The translations under genes were made by a program, and so were the position numbers. Below are positions 1 to 9,162 of a DNA stretch of 53,267 nt, one piece after another. The first letter of the stretch is position 1. The number at the start of each line of letters is the position of its first letter. Under the pieces are notes generated by a model, which made no database searches, was not told the DNA's origin, and saw only the letters and a program-made list of their open reading frames with translations. The DNA comes from Bacteroidales bacterium (GTDB lineage Bacteria > Bacteroidota > Bacteroidia > Bacteroidales > VadinHA17), in NCBI GenBank assembly GCA_012514255.1, contig JAAZAP010000296.1:1-53267 (forward strand). The letters run 5' to 3'.

Positions 1-1
1 G

Positions 2-763
2 CGGAAAGAGATAAAAATCATAATTGTTCTGACCCTGGTGATGTTTATGTCAGGATGCGCAGCGTTCAGAAAGGGAAAAGATACAGGTATGGTCACCGGC
101 GATGTTGCTGTTGATTATAGCACTGTTACTGCCACTGTGATGAATAACAACATTACTGACAGGGGATTTGAAATAAGAAGGGGTAGTATTGAACTCGAGG
201 GAACAGAGATAGAGGGAAAGTTTGGGCTGCATGCCCGGATGAACGGGAAGGGTGATTTTTATGCTTCAGTGCGGGGACCGCTGGGGATTGAACTGGCCAG
301 GCTGCTGGCGGTGGGGAATGACATTGCGGCAATAGACAGATTTAACAGGAAGGTCTATCTGGGGAAAAAAGATGCCGTAATGAAAAAGAACGGATTACCT
401 GTCGATTTCATGCAAATTCTATTTGGGGATCTGCCTGAGGAATTAAGCGGTGACTATACTGTAAACAGTTATAATGAAATGGTCATGATAAGCGGAAATG
501 ACGATTTCATGAGAGAACTGACAATATGTACAGATGAAATGAAAATATGCAGGGAGAAAATAGATGCAAATAGCACTGATCACCTGGTCTATCTGAACTT
601 CTATGACTTCAAAAGTTCAGGAGGAAAGAAATATGCATCAAGAATCACGATGGAAGAGAAAAAGAGAATGTTTCACGTGAAACTATCAATTGATGATCTT
701 GAATATGGATATGATTCTGATATAGAATTCAGTTTACCATCATATACCAGGGAAAATCTGTGA
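2..763 (+). CDS. DUF4292-family lipoprotein, 5' end outside the window
   Basis: The frame is open from the window edge, so the true start lies upstream. The first readable residues form a lipoprotein signal: basic residues, then a hydrophobic run (IIIVLTLVMF) and the lipobox MSGC at about bases 47-58. A GTG at 38 would cut this signal in half and is not a credible start. After the cysteine comes a mature domain of about 230 residues rich in beta strands, resembling the DUF4292 family of Bacteroidota, which is related in fold to LolA/LolB-type lipid carriers. It overlaps the next gene by 4 bp (GTGA), and DUF4292 followed by an EnvC-like gene is a common Bacteroidota pair, which suggests an envelope role. 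A parS-like palindrome lies inside the coding sequence at 669-684. The family call rests on context and overall look and is moderate. Confidence 0.75.
   Translation, partial: RKEIKIIIVLTLVMFMSGCAAFRKGKDTGMVTGDVAVDYSTVTATVMNNNITDRGFEIRRGSIELEGTEIEGKFGLHARMNGKGDFYASVRGPLGIELARLLAVGNDIAAIDRFNRKVYLGKKDAVMKKNGLPVDFMQILFGDLPEELSGDYTVNSYNEMVMISGNDDFMRELTICTDEMKICREKIDANSTDHLVYLNFYDFKSSGGKKYASRITMEEKKRMFHVKLSIDDLEYGYDSDIEFSLPSYTRENL
669..684. promoter_or_regulatory. parS-like ParB binding site 1 (intragenic)
   Basis: The sequence TGTTTCACGTGAAACT matches 15 of 16 positions of the classical parS palindrome TGTTTCACGTGAAACA. It lies inside the DUF4292 coding region. Two further sites with the same CACGTG core and GTT/AAC arms lie about 4 kb and 8 kb downstream. 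Intragenic parS sites are known in other bacteria. Confidence 0.6.
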
Positions 764-1941
764 AAGCAAAGCTCTTCATACTGATTTTGATTGGCTTATA
801 CCCGGTTGTTCTGACAGGACAGACAAGAGCAGAACTTGAAGAAATGAGAAAAAAGAATCTTCAGGAGATTGAATATGTTAACAGAATGCTGAAGACAACT
901 GCCTCACAGAAGAAAGATAACATAAATGAATTGAGGGTTATTGGAAAACAGCTGAATCTGCGGGAGAATCTGATAAATGAATACGGTCAGGAGATTGGTC
1001 TGCTTGAATACAGGATCGGCCTTAACCGGATTGCCCTGGAGATGCTTGAACAGGACCTGAACAACCTGAAGAAGGAGTATGCCTGGGCCATAGTAAGCGC
1101 ATACAAAGCAACAAAAGGCACCCCGGCGCTTGCTTTCATTCTGTCATCATCAGACTTCAACCAGGGATATAAGAGGTTGAAGTATATTCAGCAGACTGCA
1201 AAATACAGGAGAAACGAAAGTGAGACAATAGCCGCACTGTATAATGAGCTAAACAGTACAAAAAGCAGACTGGAAAGAGACAGAAAGAATGTAAATGAAC
1301 TAAAGAAGAAAGAAGAAAGGCAGAAGCAGATGCTCCGGGGCGAACAACGTCAGAAGGAGAGACTGGTGAGCAATCTGAGCCGTAAGGAGAGGCAGCTTAA
1401 ACAGGACCTGGAAGAAAAGAGAAGAATAGCCAGGCAGATAGAAAAAGAAATTGAACGCCTGATAGAGGAAGAAAGGAAAAGAAGTACAACTGATCCAATG
1501 AGTAATGAAATGCGTGTTATTGGCGAATCATTCGGGGAGAATCGGGGACGCCTGCCCTGGCCGGTGGAACGAGGAATAATAACAGGACATTTTGGCTTGC
1601 AACCGCATCCTGTTTTGAGGAATGTGACTGAAGAAAATATCGGAATTGAGATTACATCTAGCGGCGGAACGAAGGCAAAAGCAGTATTCAAGGGAAAAGT
1701 TGTAAGAGTTTTTGCCATATCAGGTGCTAATATGGCTGTTATCATCAGGCACGGTAAATTCCTGACGGTATACCAGAACCTTATTAATGTTGATGTAAAG
1801 GCTGAAGATGATGTTGAAATCGGACAGTCGCTGGGTGATGTATATGTTGATAATGGGAGCGGAGGAAAGGCTGTGTTGAAATTTATGGTGTACGAGGAAA
1901 AGAAAAAGCTTGACCCGGAGCAGTGGCTTACAAAAAAATGA
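760..1941 (+). CDS. EnvC-type murein hydrolase activator (coiled coil plus degenerate LytM domain)
   Basis: The 393-residue protein starts with GTG overlapping the previous stop codon. It has a signal peptide (residues 1-20, ending near LTGQ), then a long charged coiled coil (about 25-245), and a C-terminal M23/LytM domain (about 265-390, from the LPWPV segment). EnvC proteins recruit and activate cell-wall amidases at the division septum rather than cutting peptidoglycan. The LytM domain here agrees: the zinc Asp position of the HxxxxxxxD motif reads NIGIEI, and the usual HxH-type site near the end reads YQNL, so metal ligands are missing. It is coupled to the upstream lipoprotein gene by a 4-bp overlap. 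Confidence 0.88.
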   Translation: MKAKLFILILIGLYPVVLTGQTRAELEEMRKKNLQEIEYVNRMLKTTASQKKDNINELRVIGKQLNLRENLINEYGQEIGLLEYRIGLNRIALEMLEQDLNNLKKEYAWAIVSAYKATKGTPALAFILSSSDFNQGYKRLKYIQQTAKYRRNESETIAALYNELNSTKSRLERDRKNVNELKKKEERQKQMLRGEQRQKERLVSNLSRKERQLKQDLEEKRRIARQIEKEIERLIEEERKRSTTDPMSNEMRVIGESFGENRGRLPWPVERGIITGHFGLQPHPVLRNVTEENIGIEITSSGGTKAKAVFKGKVVRVFAISGANMAVIIRHGKFLTVYQNLINVDVKAEDDVEIGQSLGDVYVDNGSGGKAVLKFMVYEEKKKLDPEQWLTKK

Positions 1942-1999
1942 GTAAATTTTGCAACAAATAAATAACCTGTCAGTTAAAATTTGTGATAGGTATTCAGGA

Positions 2000-2392
2000 A
2001 TGGAAAGCATTAGTATTAATTCAGACGTAGAAAAATTGCGCGTTGTAGAGACGCTGGTAGATACATTGTCGAAGAGACTTGGTATCTCAGATGAGGTATA
2101 TGGTAAAATATTGATCTCAACTGTTGAGGCAGTTAACAATGCAATTCTTCACGGGAACAAGGGACATGCTGAAAAAATGGTAACGGTTGACTTCACTGCG
2201 GATGGAAATTTGTTTGAGGTATCTGTGACAGATGAGGGTGAAGGATTTGAATACGATAATATTCCTGACCCTACTGACCCGGCTAATATAGAAAACCTGC
2301 ATGGCCGCGGAGTATTTATTATGAGAAGCCTGGCCGATGCCATTGAGTACAATGAGAGCGGTAACCAGGTTACCATGAGATTTAAATACTGA
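2000..2392 (+). CDS. RsbW/SpoIIAB-like ATP-binding regulatory protein
   Basis: This is a stand-alone GHKL (HATPase_c_2) domain. The N box (TVEAVNNAILHGN) and the G boxes (DEGEGFEY and HGRGVFIM) are intact, so it should bind ATP. Family members act as anti-sigma factors or switch kinases on STAS-domain antagonists. The ATG at 2000, preceded by a short purine run, gives 130 residues, the usual length. A TTG at 1949 would add 17 residues, but it directly adjoins a TA-AAT-TTTG sequence resembling a -7 element, so I prefer 2000. No sigma factor or STAS partner is adjacent; neighbours are envC and ybeY, an arrangement often seen in Bacteroidota. The exact partner is unknown. Confidence 0.85.
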   Translation: MESISINSDVEKLRVVETLVDTLSKRLGISDEVYGKILISTVEAVNNAILHGNKGHAEKMVTVDFTADGNLFEVSVTDEGEGFEYDNIPDPTDPANIENLHGRGVFIMRSLADAIEYNESGNQVTMRFKY

Positions 2393-2396
2393 TGCC

Positions 2397-2819
2397 TTGA
2401 GAATAGGCTTTCATTACGATATCGGGAAATTCAGACTGCGCGACAGCAGGATAATTAAGAAAATTGCTTCCAGAATTATAAGCGATGCCGGAATGAAAAC
2501 CGGCATTGTTGATATCATAATAACAAGCGACGAGAAAGTTTATGAAATAAACAGAGAGTTTCTCGGACACGATTATAATACTGATATAATTACATTTAAC
2601 TACAACAAGGGAAGTTTCATCAACGGGGAGATATACATTAGCGAACCAAGAGTGAGGGAAAATGCCCGGAAGTTTAACACTGACTTCAAAACGGAAATGA
2701 GAAGGGTTGTTTTTCATGGATTCCTCCACCTATGCGGATATGATGACAATACAGCGGGAGAGAAGAAGAAGATGTCAGAAATGGAAGAGTTGTATCTGGA
2801 CCTATCATATGCCGAATGA
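2397..2819 (+). CDS. ybeY: Endoribonuclease YbeY (16S rRNA maturation)
   Basis: The 140-residue protein has the full family length. YbeY is a single-strand endoribonuclease acting in 16S rRNA 3' end maturation and ribosome quality control. The zinc-binding signature [13 protein letters not shown] (residues about 110-122, HxxxHxxGYDH-type) is present. The last ligand of the consensus, normally His, reads Asp-Asp here, as in many Bacteroidota sequences. There is no ATG near the beginning; the TTG at 2397 is the only start giving full length. The stop codon overlaps the mnmG start by 4 bp (ATGA), which implies translational coupling. Confidence 0.92.
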   Translation: MRIGFHYDIGKFRLRDSRIIKKIASRIISDAGMKTGIVDIIITSDEKVYEINREFLGHDYNTDIITFNYNKGSFINGEIYISEPRVRENARKFNTDFKTEMRRVVFHGFLHLCGYDDNTAGEKKKMSEMEELYLDLSYAE

Positions 2820-4690
2820 ATTTCAAATATGATATAATTGTTGTCGGTGCTGGCCACGCCGGCTGTGAGGCTGCACATATTGCCGCTGTAATGGGCGCAA
2901 GGACAATGCTTGTTACAATGGATATGACAAAGCTTGCGCAGATGTCATGTAATCCCGCCATAGGTGGCATCGCTAAGGGGCAGATTATCAGAGAAATAGA
3001 TGCACTTGGGGGAATAAGTGCCATAGTAACAGACAGGACAATGATCCAGTACAGGATGCTTAACAGGAGCAAGGGTCCTGCGATGTGGAGTCCCAGGGCA
3101 CAGTGTGACCGTATGCTGTTCAGTCTTGAGTGGAGGAAGATACTGGAGAACACAGATAATCTGAATATCTGGCAGGAACAGGCAAGAAGACTCATAATAG
3201 AAAATGGCAAGGCAAAGGGTATCGTAACCACGTTTGGGACTGAATTCCTTGCTGATGCAGTTATTCTGACTAATGGAACATTTCTTAACGGACTGATGCA
3301 TGTGGGCTTCAGCACAATGCCGGGTGGAAGGTCTGGCGACCCGGAATCGCAGGGATTAAGTGACCAGTTAAGGGAGCTGGGTTTTGAAGTGGATCGGCTG
3401 AAAACAGGGACCAGCGCAAGGGTAGACGGCAGGAGCGTGGATTTTTCAGCCATGACAGAACAAAACGGTGACGGTGACGGAAGATGTTTTTCCTATATGC
3501 ATGACAGTATAAGAATTGAGGACGAAAGAAGCTGTTTTATCACGCATACAAACGAAAAGGCACATGACATACTGAGAAAGGGTCTTGAATTTTCACCACT
3601 GTATCAGGGAAGGATAAAGGGACGCGGACCAAGGTACTGCCCGAGCGTGGAGGACAAGATCGTGACGTTTGCCGATAAGGAGTCGCATCAGCTCTTCCTG
3701 GAGCCGGAGGGATGGGAAACAAATGAATACTATATAAATGGTTTTGCAAGCAGCCTCAAGCTGGAGACACAAATAGAAGCTCTGAAGCAGATACGCGGGC
3801 TTGAAAACGTTGAGATACACAGGCCGGGATATGCAATAGAATATGACTTCTTCCAACCAACACAACTAAGACATACACTGGAGACGAAGAGGATCTCAGG
3901 ACTTTACTTTGCAGGACAGATAAACGGAACCACCGGATATGAGGAAGCTGCCGCACAGGGAATAATGGCAGGTATCAATGCAGTGCTGAAGTTGAGAAAA
4001 TTAAAGCCATTCATTCTGAAAAGAGATGAGGCGTATATCGGAGTGCTGGTAGATGACCTGGTAACGAAAGGAGTTGACGAGCCCTACAGGATGTTTACAT
4101 CAAGGGCGGAATACAGAATATTGCTCAGACAGGATAACGCGGATGAACGACTGACACCTAAGGCTGTTGACATTGGTACTGCATCAATGAAAAGAGTTGA
4201 AAGGATGAAGAGCAAATATGAGCAGGTAAATGAAGTAATAGAATTTTTAAAGAATGTAAGTATTTCACCTGAGAAGGTGAATGTTTTCCTGAAGGAGAGA
4301 GGTACGGCAGAAATAAGTCAGAAAATTAAAGCTGTGAATCTTGCAGGCAGGCCACAGGTGGAACTTAAAGATCTGCTCCGGGAGATCCCCGGAAATGATA
4401 TGCTTGCCTGCCAAAATTCTTCAAGAAAAATGGAGATTATTGAAGCAGCGGAAATAAAAATCAAGTATTCTGGCTACCTTGAGAGAGAAAAAGGAATTGC
4501 GGACAAAATAAAAAGACTTGAAGATCTTAAAATACCGGATGAAATAGCTTACGAGGAGTTGACATCAATCTCTACAGAGGGAAGGGAAAAGCTTTCAAGA
4601 GTCCGGCCGGCAACGATAGGCCAGGCATCAAGAATTAGCGGAGTAAGCTCATCAGATGTTTCAATTCTTATTATGTATCTTGGGAGATAA
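2816..4690 (+). CDS. mnmG: tRNA uridine-5-carboxymethylaminomethyl modification enzyme MnmG (GidA)
   Basis: The 624-residue flavoprotein has the family's normal length. With MnmE it installs carboxymethylaminomethyl groups on U34 of certain tRNAs, using FAD and methylenetetrahydrofolate. Seen in the sequence are the N-terminal Rossmann dinucleotide motif [12 protein letters not shown], the CNPAIGG motif, the PRYCPS and EAAAQG(I) signatures, and the C-terminal helical domain that binds MnmE (about 550-624). Location of mnmG beside parS sites is typical of origin-proximal DNA in many bacteria. It is the last gene of the overlapping run that begins with the DUF4292 lipoprotein. Confidence 0.97.
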   Translation: MNFKYDIIVVGAGHAGCEAAHIAAVMGARTMLVTMDMTKLAQMSCNPAIGGIAKGQIIREIDALGGISAIVTDRTMIQYRMLNRSKGPAMWSPRAQCDRMLFSLEWRKILENTDNLNIWQEQARRLIIENGKAKGIVTTFGTEFLADAVILTNGTFLNGLMHVGFSTMPGGRSGDPESQGLSDQLRELGFEVDRLKTGTSARVDGRSVDFSAMTEQNGDGDGRCFSYMHDSIRIEDERSCFITHTNEKAHDILRKGLEFSPLYQGRIKGRGPRYCPSVEDKIVTFADKESHQLFLEPEGWETNEYYINGFASSLKLETQIEALKQIRGLENVEIHRPGYAIEYDFFQPTQLRHTLETKRISGLYFAGQINGTTGYEEAAAQGIMAGINAVLKLRKLKPFILKRDEAYIGVLVDDLVTKGVDEPYRMFTSRAEYRILLRQDNADERLTPKAVDIGTASMKRVERMKSKYEQVNEVIEFLKNVSISPEKVNVFLKERGTAEISQKIKAVNLAGRPQVELKDLLREIPGNDMLACQNSSRKMEIIEAAEIKIKYSGYLEREKGIADKIKRLEDLKIPDEIAYEELTSISTEGREKLSRVRPATIGQASRISGVSSSDVSILIMYLGR

Positions 4691-4695
4691 TAACA

Positions 4696-4713
4696 GTGTT
4701 CCACGTGGAACAC
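4696..4713. promoter_or_regulatory. parS-like ParB binding site 2 (mnmG-ade intergenic)
   Basis: A perfect 18-bp palindrome GTGTTCCACGTGGAACAC contains the 16-mer TGTTCCACGTGGAACA, a symmetric variant of parS. It lies between the mnmG stop and the adenine deaminase start. Read as RNA it can also fold into a 7-bp stem with an ACGT loop followed directly by GTTTTTT, so it could double as a terminator for mnmG. The recurrence of the same core at two other places favours parS. Confidence 0.65.
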
Positions 4714-4729
4714 GTTTTTTCAGGATAAT

Positions 4730-6373
4730 ATGATTATTACAGGAAAGATTATTGATGTGCATAAAAGGCGCATCTATCCGGGAACTGTTACTATTACAGC
4801 AGGGAAAATAGAGTCGATCAGCGAAACCGATGAGGCTCCGGAAATCTATATAATGCCAGGACTGGCTGACGCGCATGTGCATATTGAAAGCAGTATGCTT
4901 GTGCCATCACATTTTGCCGTGGCAGCCGTCAGTCATGGAACAATAGCCGTGGTGGCTGATCCGCATGAGATAGCCAATGTGCTGGGCAGGGATGGAGTGG
5001 AATTTATGCTTGACAACGCGGCAAATGTGCCGATGAAGATGATATTCGGAGCTCCTTCCTGCGTTCCGGCAACATCCTCTGAAAGCGCTGGCGCAAAAAT
5101 AGGATCTGCTGAAATACGAAAAATGCTTGAAGAAGGGAAAGTAAAATTCCTGGCGGAAATGATGAACTTCCCGGGTGTCATCTATGACGATGGAGAAGTG
5201 CATGCAAAACTGGAGGCAGCAAGAAATGCCGGCGTGCCGGTTGACGGACACGCACCGGGCCTTACCGGCGAAGAGCTTAAGAAATATATCTCTGCCGGAA
5301 TTTCAACAGATCACGAATGTACATCACTGGAAGAAGCCCTGGAAAAAGTTTCCGCAGGGATGAAAATACTCATCAGAGAGGGAAGCGCCGCAAAAAACCT
5401 CGAAACACTTGCGCCACTCCTGAACTATTACCCTGATGAGGTAATGCTATGTACCGATGACCTTCACCCGGAAACCCTGGCAAAAGGACATATAAACAAG
5501 ATGGTGGCACGACTCATATCCATGGGATATGACATGTTCAACGTCATCAGGGCAGCATCTTCAAATACCTTTAAGCATTACAGGATAAACGCGGGACAAC
5601 TGAGACCGGGAGAACCGGCCGACTTTATCATTACCGATGATCCGGCCAGGATGAATATCATTCAGACATGGATAGACGGCCAGTGCGTATATGATGAAGG
5701 CAGAACACTCTTTACACCCGGAGAGGTGCAGAAAGTGAATAAATTCAAATGTACCCGCCTGCTGCAGGATGAAATAAGAGTTATCAATGAAGGAAACAAG
5801 ATTAATGTAATTGTTGCCAGAAACGGTGAATTGCTGACTGACTCCGAAATAGTCAAAACAGGTGAGGAGCCCTTTGTCATGCCAGACACAGATAATGATA
5901 TCCTGAAAATTGTTGTGAAGGAACGATACAATGACAAACCTCCGGCTATGGCATTTATAAAAGGATTCGGACTGAAAAGGGGTGCCATAGCCTCATCCGT
6001 AGCCCATGACAGTCATAATATAATTGCCGTGGGCACAAATGACCGTGATATTGTGGCTGCAATAAACCTGATAGTGGATGCCGGCGGCGGAATGTCAGTG
6101 GTATCTGAAGATGGAGAATCTATGCTGAAATTGCCCGTTGCCGGAATAATGTCTGATATGCCTGTTACCGCTATGGCTTCACGTTACGAAACACTATCAG
6201 AATCAGCTAAAAGCCTGGGCTGCAGACTGGGCGCTCCCTTTATGACTCTCTCCTTCATGGCCCTGCTGGTCATACCGAAACTCAAGATCAGCGATAAAGG
6301 TCTGTTCGACGGCATTGCGTTCCGCCATATACCTCTCTTTGTTCCAAATCCATATGATAAGTACCGCACCTGA
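4730..6373 (+). CDS. ade: Adenine deaminase (Ade family amidohydrolase)
   Basis: The 547-residue enzyme deaminates adenine to hypoxanthine for purine salvage. It belongs to the amidohydrolase superfamily, and the metal-binding motifs are visible: DAHVHIESSM near residue 48, GHAPG near 174, the STDHE segment near 192 and CTDDLHPE near 242. The C-terminal adenine deaminase domain, with AFIKGFGLKRGAIASS and the AHDSHN motif, follows from about residue 390. It starts with ATG 39 bp after mnmG, with the parS-like palindrome between them, so it may be a separate transcription unit. It is convergent with nothing obvious; a 440-bp gap follows. Confidence 0.95.
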   Translation: MIITGKIIDVHKRRIYPGTVTITAGKIESISETDEAPEIYIMPGLADAHVHIESSMLVPSHFAVAAVSHGTIAVVADPHEIANVLGRDGVEFMLDNAANVPMKMIFGAPSCVPATSSESAGAKIGSAEIRKMLEEGKVKFLAEMMNFPGVIYDDGEVHAKLEAARNAGVPVDGHAPGLTGEELKKYISAGISTDHECTSLEEALEKVSAGMKILIREGSAAKNLETLAPLLNYYPDEVMLCTDDLHPETLAKGHINKMVARLISMGYDMFNVIRAASSNTFKHYRINAGQLRPGEPADFIITDDPARMNIIQTWIDGQCVYDEGRTLFTPGEVQKVNKFKCTRLLQDEIRVINEGNKINVIVARNGELLTDSEIVKTGEEPFVMPDTDNDILKIVVKERYNDKPPAMAFIKGFGLKRGAIASSVAHDSHNIIAVGTNDRDIVAAINLIVDAGGGMSVVSEDGESMLKLPVAGIMSDMPVTAMASRYETLSESAKSLGCRLGAPFMTLSFMALLVIPKLKISDKGLFDGIAFRHIPLFVPNPYDKYRT

Positions 6374-6387
6374 TTGCTATACATAGC

Positions 6388-6695
6388 CTATTTGGCGACA
6401 TAATGCCATAATTTACAGATGTTTAGTGGTAGTAAGTCGTACATTGGCCTGTCCTGTCCCCGGCATCTGACCGCCGGCATTCTTCTTTCCTCACTAACTG
6501 TATCTGTCAGATGGAACACGCATGAAACCTGATAATAAGGTCCATCTTCAAATACTATCTCCTTTAAGTTTCCCTGGAGGAATGGCGCTCGCATGAACCG
6601 GTATCGACAAATACTCCTGTGAGCTCCTGCTCAGTCAGGTTTAATAACCTTATCGGGGGAAAATCAGATGTGCCGATAATCAAGATATCAATCAT
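6388..6695 (-). pseudogene. Possible frameshifted small gene, about 100 codons, unknown function
   Basis: The 6374-6815 gap contains two abutting minus-strand frames that look like one broken gene. The first starts with ATG at 6695, reads MIDILIIGTSDFPP and ends after 43 codons at 6564. The second overlaps it from 6594 and continues to 6388, with protein-like sequence such as EIVFEDGPYYQVSCVFHL. Joining them needs a shift of one base near 6570-6594. I do not recognise the family. It may be a decayed gene, a sequencing error, or chance open frame; the amino-acid composition of both halves is what makes me list it. The rest of the gap holds only the uvrC promoter region. Confidence 0.3.
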
Positions 6696-6765
6696 ACTAG
6701 AATTAATGCGCTGATTTACAACAATATACCAAAAATGCAAGGATCGATCATATCACTATTTTTAT

Positions 6766-6773
6766 TAAATTTG
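6766..6773 (+). promoter_or_regulatory. Probable -7 element upstream of uvrC
   Basis: TAAATTTG matches the Bacteroidota -7 consensus TAnnTTTG and lies 42 bp before the uvrC start. No TTG -33 element is seen at the expected spacing. Confidence 0.35.
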
Positions 6774-6815
6774 TCCTTTACATAAAAGTCCAAAGATTAC
6801 CGGACAGGAAGAGCT

Positions 6816-8609
6816 TTGAGCGAGACAGATAACATAAAATCAGTTGTATCAATGTTGCCGGACAAACCCGGTGTGTACCAGTTCATTGACGCATCAGGTA
6901 CCATGCTCTATGTTGGGAAAGCCCGCAGCCTTCGCAAACGCGTTGCTTCATACTTCACCGGGAACCAGTCAGGCAAAACACGTGTAATGCTCTCACGTGC
7001 AACAGACCTTCGTCATATTGTGGTTGATAATGAATCCGAGGCACTGTTGCTTGAAAACAGCCTGATCAAGAAGCACCAGCCGAGGTATAACATAATGCTC
7101 AAGGATGACAAGACCTATCCCTGGTTATGCGTTAAGAAAGAGCACTTTCCAAGGGTCTTCCTGACGCGAAAACTAATCCCTGACGGCTCATCTTACTATG
7201 GACCCTACACCTCAGTACCTGCAGTAAAAACCCTGCTTGAGTTTATACGTCACCTCTTTCAGATACGTACATGCTCCCTGCCGCTGACAGAAAGATCAAT
7301 TGCTGATGGCAAGTACAGGGTATGCCTCGAGTATCACATGGGAAACTGCAAGGCACCCTGCGTGGGTTTGATTGACGAAACAGAATATAACCTGCAGATA
7401 GAGAGGATAAAAGAGATTATCAAGGGCGATCTGTCAGGAGTAAGCGCCTACCTTGAATCACTGATGAAGCAGTTTGCTGCCGAACTAAGGTTTGAAGAGG
7501 CCCAGAAAATCAAGGAAAAGCTGGATCAACTGGCCAAATACCGCAGTAAATCAGTGGTTGTCAACAGTTCCGTCAGGAATGTCGATGTTTTTGGGTACTC
7601 AGTAGACGCGGGTTCAATGTATGTTAGCTATATGAAAGTTGTTTCAGGCGCCATCGTGCAGTCGTGGTCCGTTGAGCTTAAGATACGTCTGGAAGAGGAC
7701 AGGGAGTCTCTTTTATCAACCGCTGTCACCGAGATCAGGCAGAGGGTATCAAGTGACTCACCAGAGATTATTGTTCCGTTTATGCCTGATATTCTGATAG
7801 ATACCGTAAGGTATTCCGTTCCGAAACGAGGTGATCGTCACAAGTTACTGGAGCTTGCCAGCAGAAATGCACTGTTCTTCAGGCTGGAAAGGGAGAAGAA
7901 AGCGGCTGAACGATCAAAGGAATCCAGGACTGAAAGGAACCTGGAAAAGATGAAGAATGATCTTCACATGCCGGTAATCCCGGTTCATATTGAATGTTTT
8001 GACAACTCCAACATACAGGGTGAATCAGCGGTGGCTGCATGTGTTGTTTTCCGTAACGGCAAACCAAGCAACAGGGAGTACAGGCATTTCAACATCAGGA
8101 CGGTTACCGGGTCTGACGATTATGCTTCAATGGAAGAGGTAATTTACCGTCGTTACAGGCGAATGCTGGATGAGAAGAGGCCTCTCCCTCAGCTGGTGGT
8201 CATTGACGGTGGCAAGGGACAGCTCTCTTCAGCCGTGAAGAGCCTCTCGGCACTGGGCCTGAGAGGGAAAATCACGGTGATAGGCATAGCAAAAAAGCTT
8301 GAAGAAATATATTTCCCTGGTGATTCAGTTCCGCTCTACCTTGACAAGAACAGTATAACCCTGAAAATAATTCAGCATCTCAGGAACGAAGCCCACAGAT
8401 TCGGCATAAACTTCCACAGGGAAAAACGCAGCTCGGGCATGAACCGGTCAATCCTGGATGAAATTCCGGGGATAGGGGAGAAGACGAAAGAGCTTCTCCT
8501 GAAAGAATTTGGTTCTGTGAAAAGAATTTCAGAGACATCCCTGGCGGAGCTGGAAAGGGTTGCTGGAAGGAAAAAAGCCGCTATCCTGTTTCAAAAACTT
8601 AAAAAATGA
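6816..8609 (+). CDS. uvrC: Excinuclease ABC subunit UvrC
   Basis: The 597-residue protein makes both incisions in nucleotide excision repair with UvrA and UvrB. The domains in order are the GIY-YIG nuclease (about 13-95, with KPGVYQFID and MLYVGKA), the UVR helical motif that contacts UvrB (about 200-235), the RNase H-like UvrC domain (CFDNSNIQGE near 393 and VIDGGKGQL near 468) and C-terminal helix-hairpin-helix motifs (IPGIGEKTKELL near 550). A TTG start at 6816 has a purine-rich AGGAAG upstream and keeps the full N terminus. It appears monocistronic, ending at the third parS-like site. Confidence 0.97.
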   Translation: MSETDNIKSVVSMLPDKPGVYQFIDASGTMLYVGKARSLRKRVASYFTGNQSGKTRVMLSRATDLRHIVVDNESEALLLENSLIKKHQPRYNIMLKDDKTYPWLCVKKEHFPRVFLTRKLIPDGSSYYGPYTSVPAVKTLLEFIRHLFQIRTCSLPLTERSIADGKYRVCLEYHMGNCKAPCVGLIDETEYNLQIERIKEIIKGDLSGVSAYLESLMKQFAAELRFEEAQKIKEKLDQLAKYRSKSVVVNSSVRNVDVFGYSVDAGSMYVSYMKVVSGAIVQSWSVELKIRLEEDRESLLSTAVTEIRQRVSSDSPEIIVPFMPDILIDTVRYSVPKRGDRHKLLELASRNALFFRLEREKKAAERSKESRTERNLEKMKNDLHMPVIPVHIECFDNSNIQGESAVAACVVFRNGKPSNREYRHFNIRTVTGSDDYASMEEVIYRRYRRMLDEKRPLPQLVVIDGGKGQLSSAVKSLSALGLRGKITVIGIAKKLEEIYFPGDSVPLYLDKNSITLKIIQHLRNEAHRFGINFHREKRSSGMNRSILDEIPGIGEKTKELLLKEFGSVKRISETSLAELERVAGRKKAAILFQKLKK

Positions 8610-8612
8610 TTT

Positions 8613-8628
8613 TTTTCCACGTGGAACA
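8613..8628. promoter_or_regulatory. parS-like ParB binding site 3 (downstream of uvrC)
   Basis: TTTTCCACGTGGAACA differs at one position from the 16-mer of site 2 (TGTTCCACGTGGAACA). It lies just after the uvrC stop, between convergent genes, and is not followed by a T run, so a terminator reading is less likely here than at site 2. Confidence 0.55.
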
Positions 8629-8721
8629 ATAGACATTGCTTCCCGTCATAAAATGCAGAATTACAGAAGGTAATGACCTGTTACCTGCTTTCTTTGCTTC
8701 GCGAGAATTAAAAATTTCCGG

Positions 8722-9162
8722 TCAGCCGGGTAATCCCCCGAAGATTTTCTTCAGAAAACGGTGAAAGGAATGAATGCCGTCGGGTTTCCAGAACATAAGT
8801 ATGCACTGATTATGGATCAGGTTGATCTCTTCCTTTTCCAGTTCTGCAATTGTCTCCTTTGTTTCTGCGCCCTGCTGGATCCAGAGATCCTTTATCCCGT
8901 GTCCGATAGTTTCCCTTGCCACCGAAAGGGTTTCGTTCTTCGGTGTCATAAAGATGACTCCCCTGATGTCTTCAGGCAGGTCACTTACGGTGCTGTAGCA
9001 TTTTACCCCGTCGATCATTTCGGCGGAAGGATTGACCGGTACCACGTCCATCCCTTTTTTGCGCAGGTCTCTGAACATAACCTGTCCGAACTTCTTCGGA
9101 TCACGTGACACTCCTGCAATGGCATATGTGCCAAGTGAAAGAAATCTGTTAACGTCTTTCAT
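8722..9162 (-). CDS. CoA-binding domain protein (YccU-like)
   Basis: The 146-residue protein is a single Rossmann-fold CoA_binding_2 domain. The nucleotide-binding start AIAGVSRDPKKFGQ and the segment DVVPVNP are typical of this family, which resembles the N-terminal part of succinyl-CoA ligase alpha subunits. A WIQQGAE segment, also family-typical, lies near residue 94, and a conserved Cys (HNQCILM) near 119. The specific role of these small proteins is not established. Its ATG overlaps the stop codon of the upstream polyprenyl synthetase gene by 4 bp, so the two are co-translated. Confidence 0.85.
   Translation of the reverse strand: MKDVNRFLSLGTYAIAGVSRDPKKFGQVMFRDLRKKGMDVVPVNPSAEMIDGVKCYSTVSDLPEDIRGVIFMTPKNETLSVARETIGHGIKDLWIQQGAETKETIAELEKEEINLIHNQCILMFWKPDGIHSFHRFLKKIFGGLPG

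Noticed and set aside
1350..1745. Minus-strand frame antisense to the EnvC-like gene
   Set aside because: Serine- and leucine-rich shadow typical of antisense to a Lys/Glu-rich coiled coil.
6961..7010. Two further CACGTG cores in uvrC as possible parS sites
   Set aside because: The arms match the parS consensus poorly (about four mismatches in the better one), well below the three listed sites.
9095..9115. CACGTG in the CoA-binding gene as a parS site
   Set aside because: Only the 6-bp core and little of the GTT/AAC arms match.
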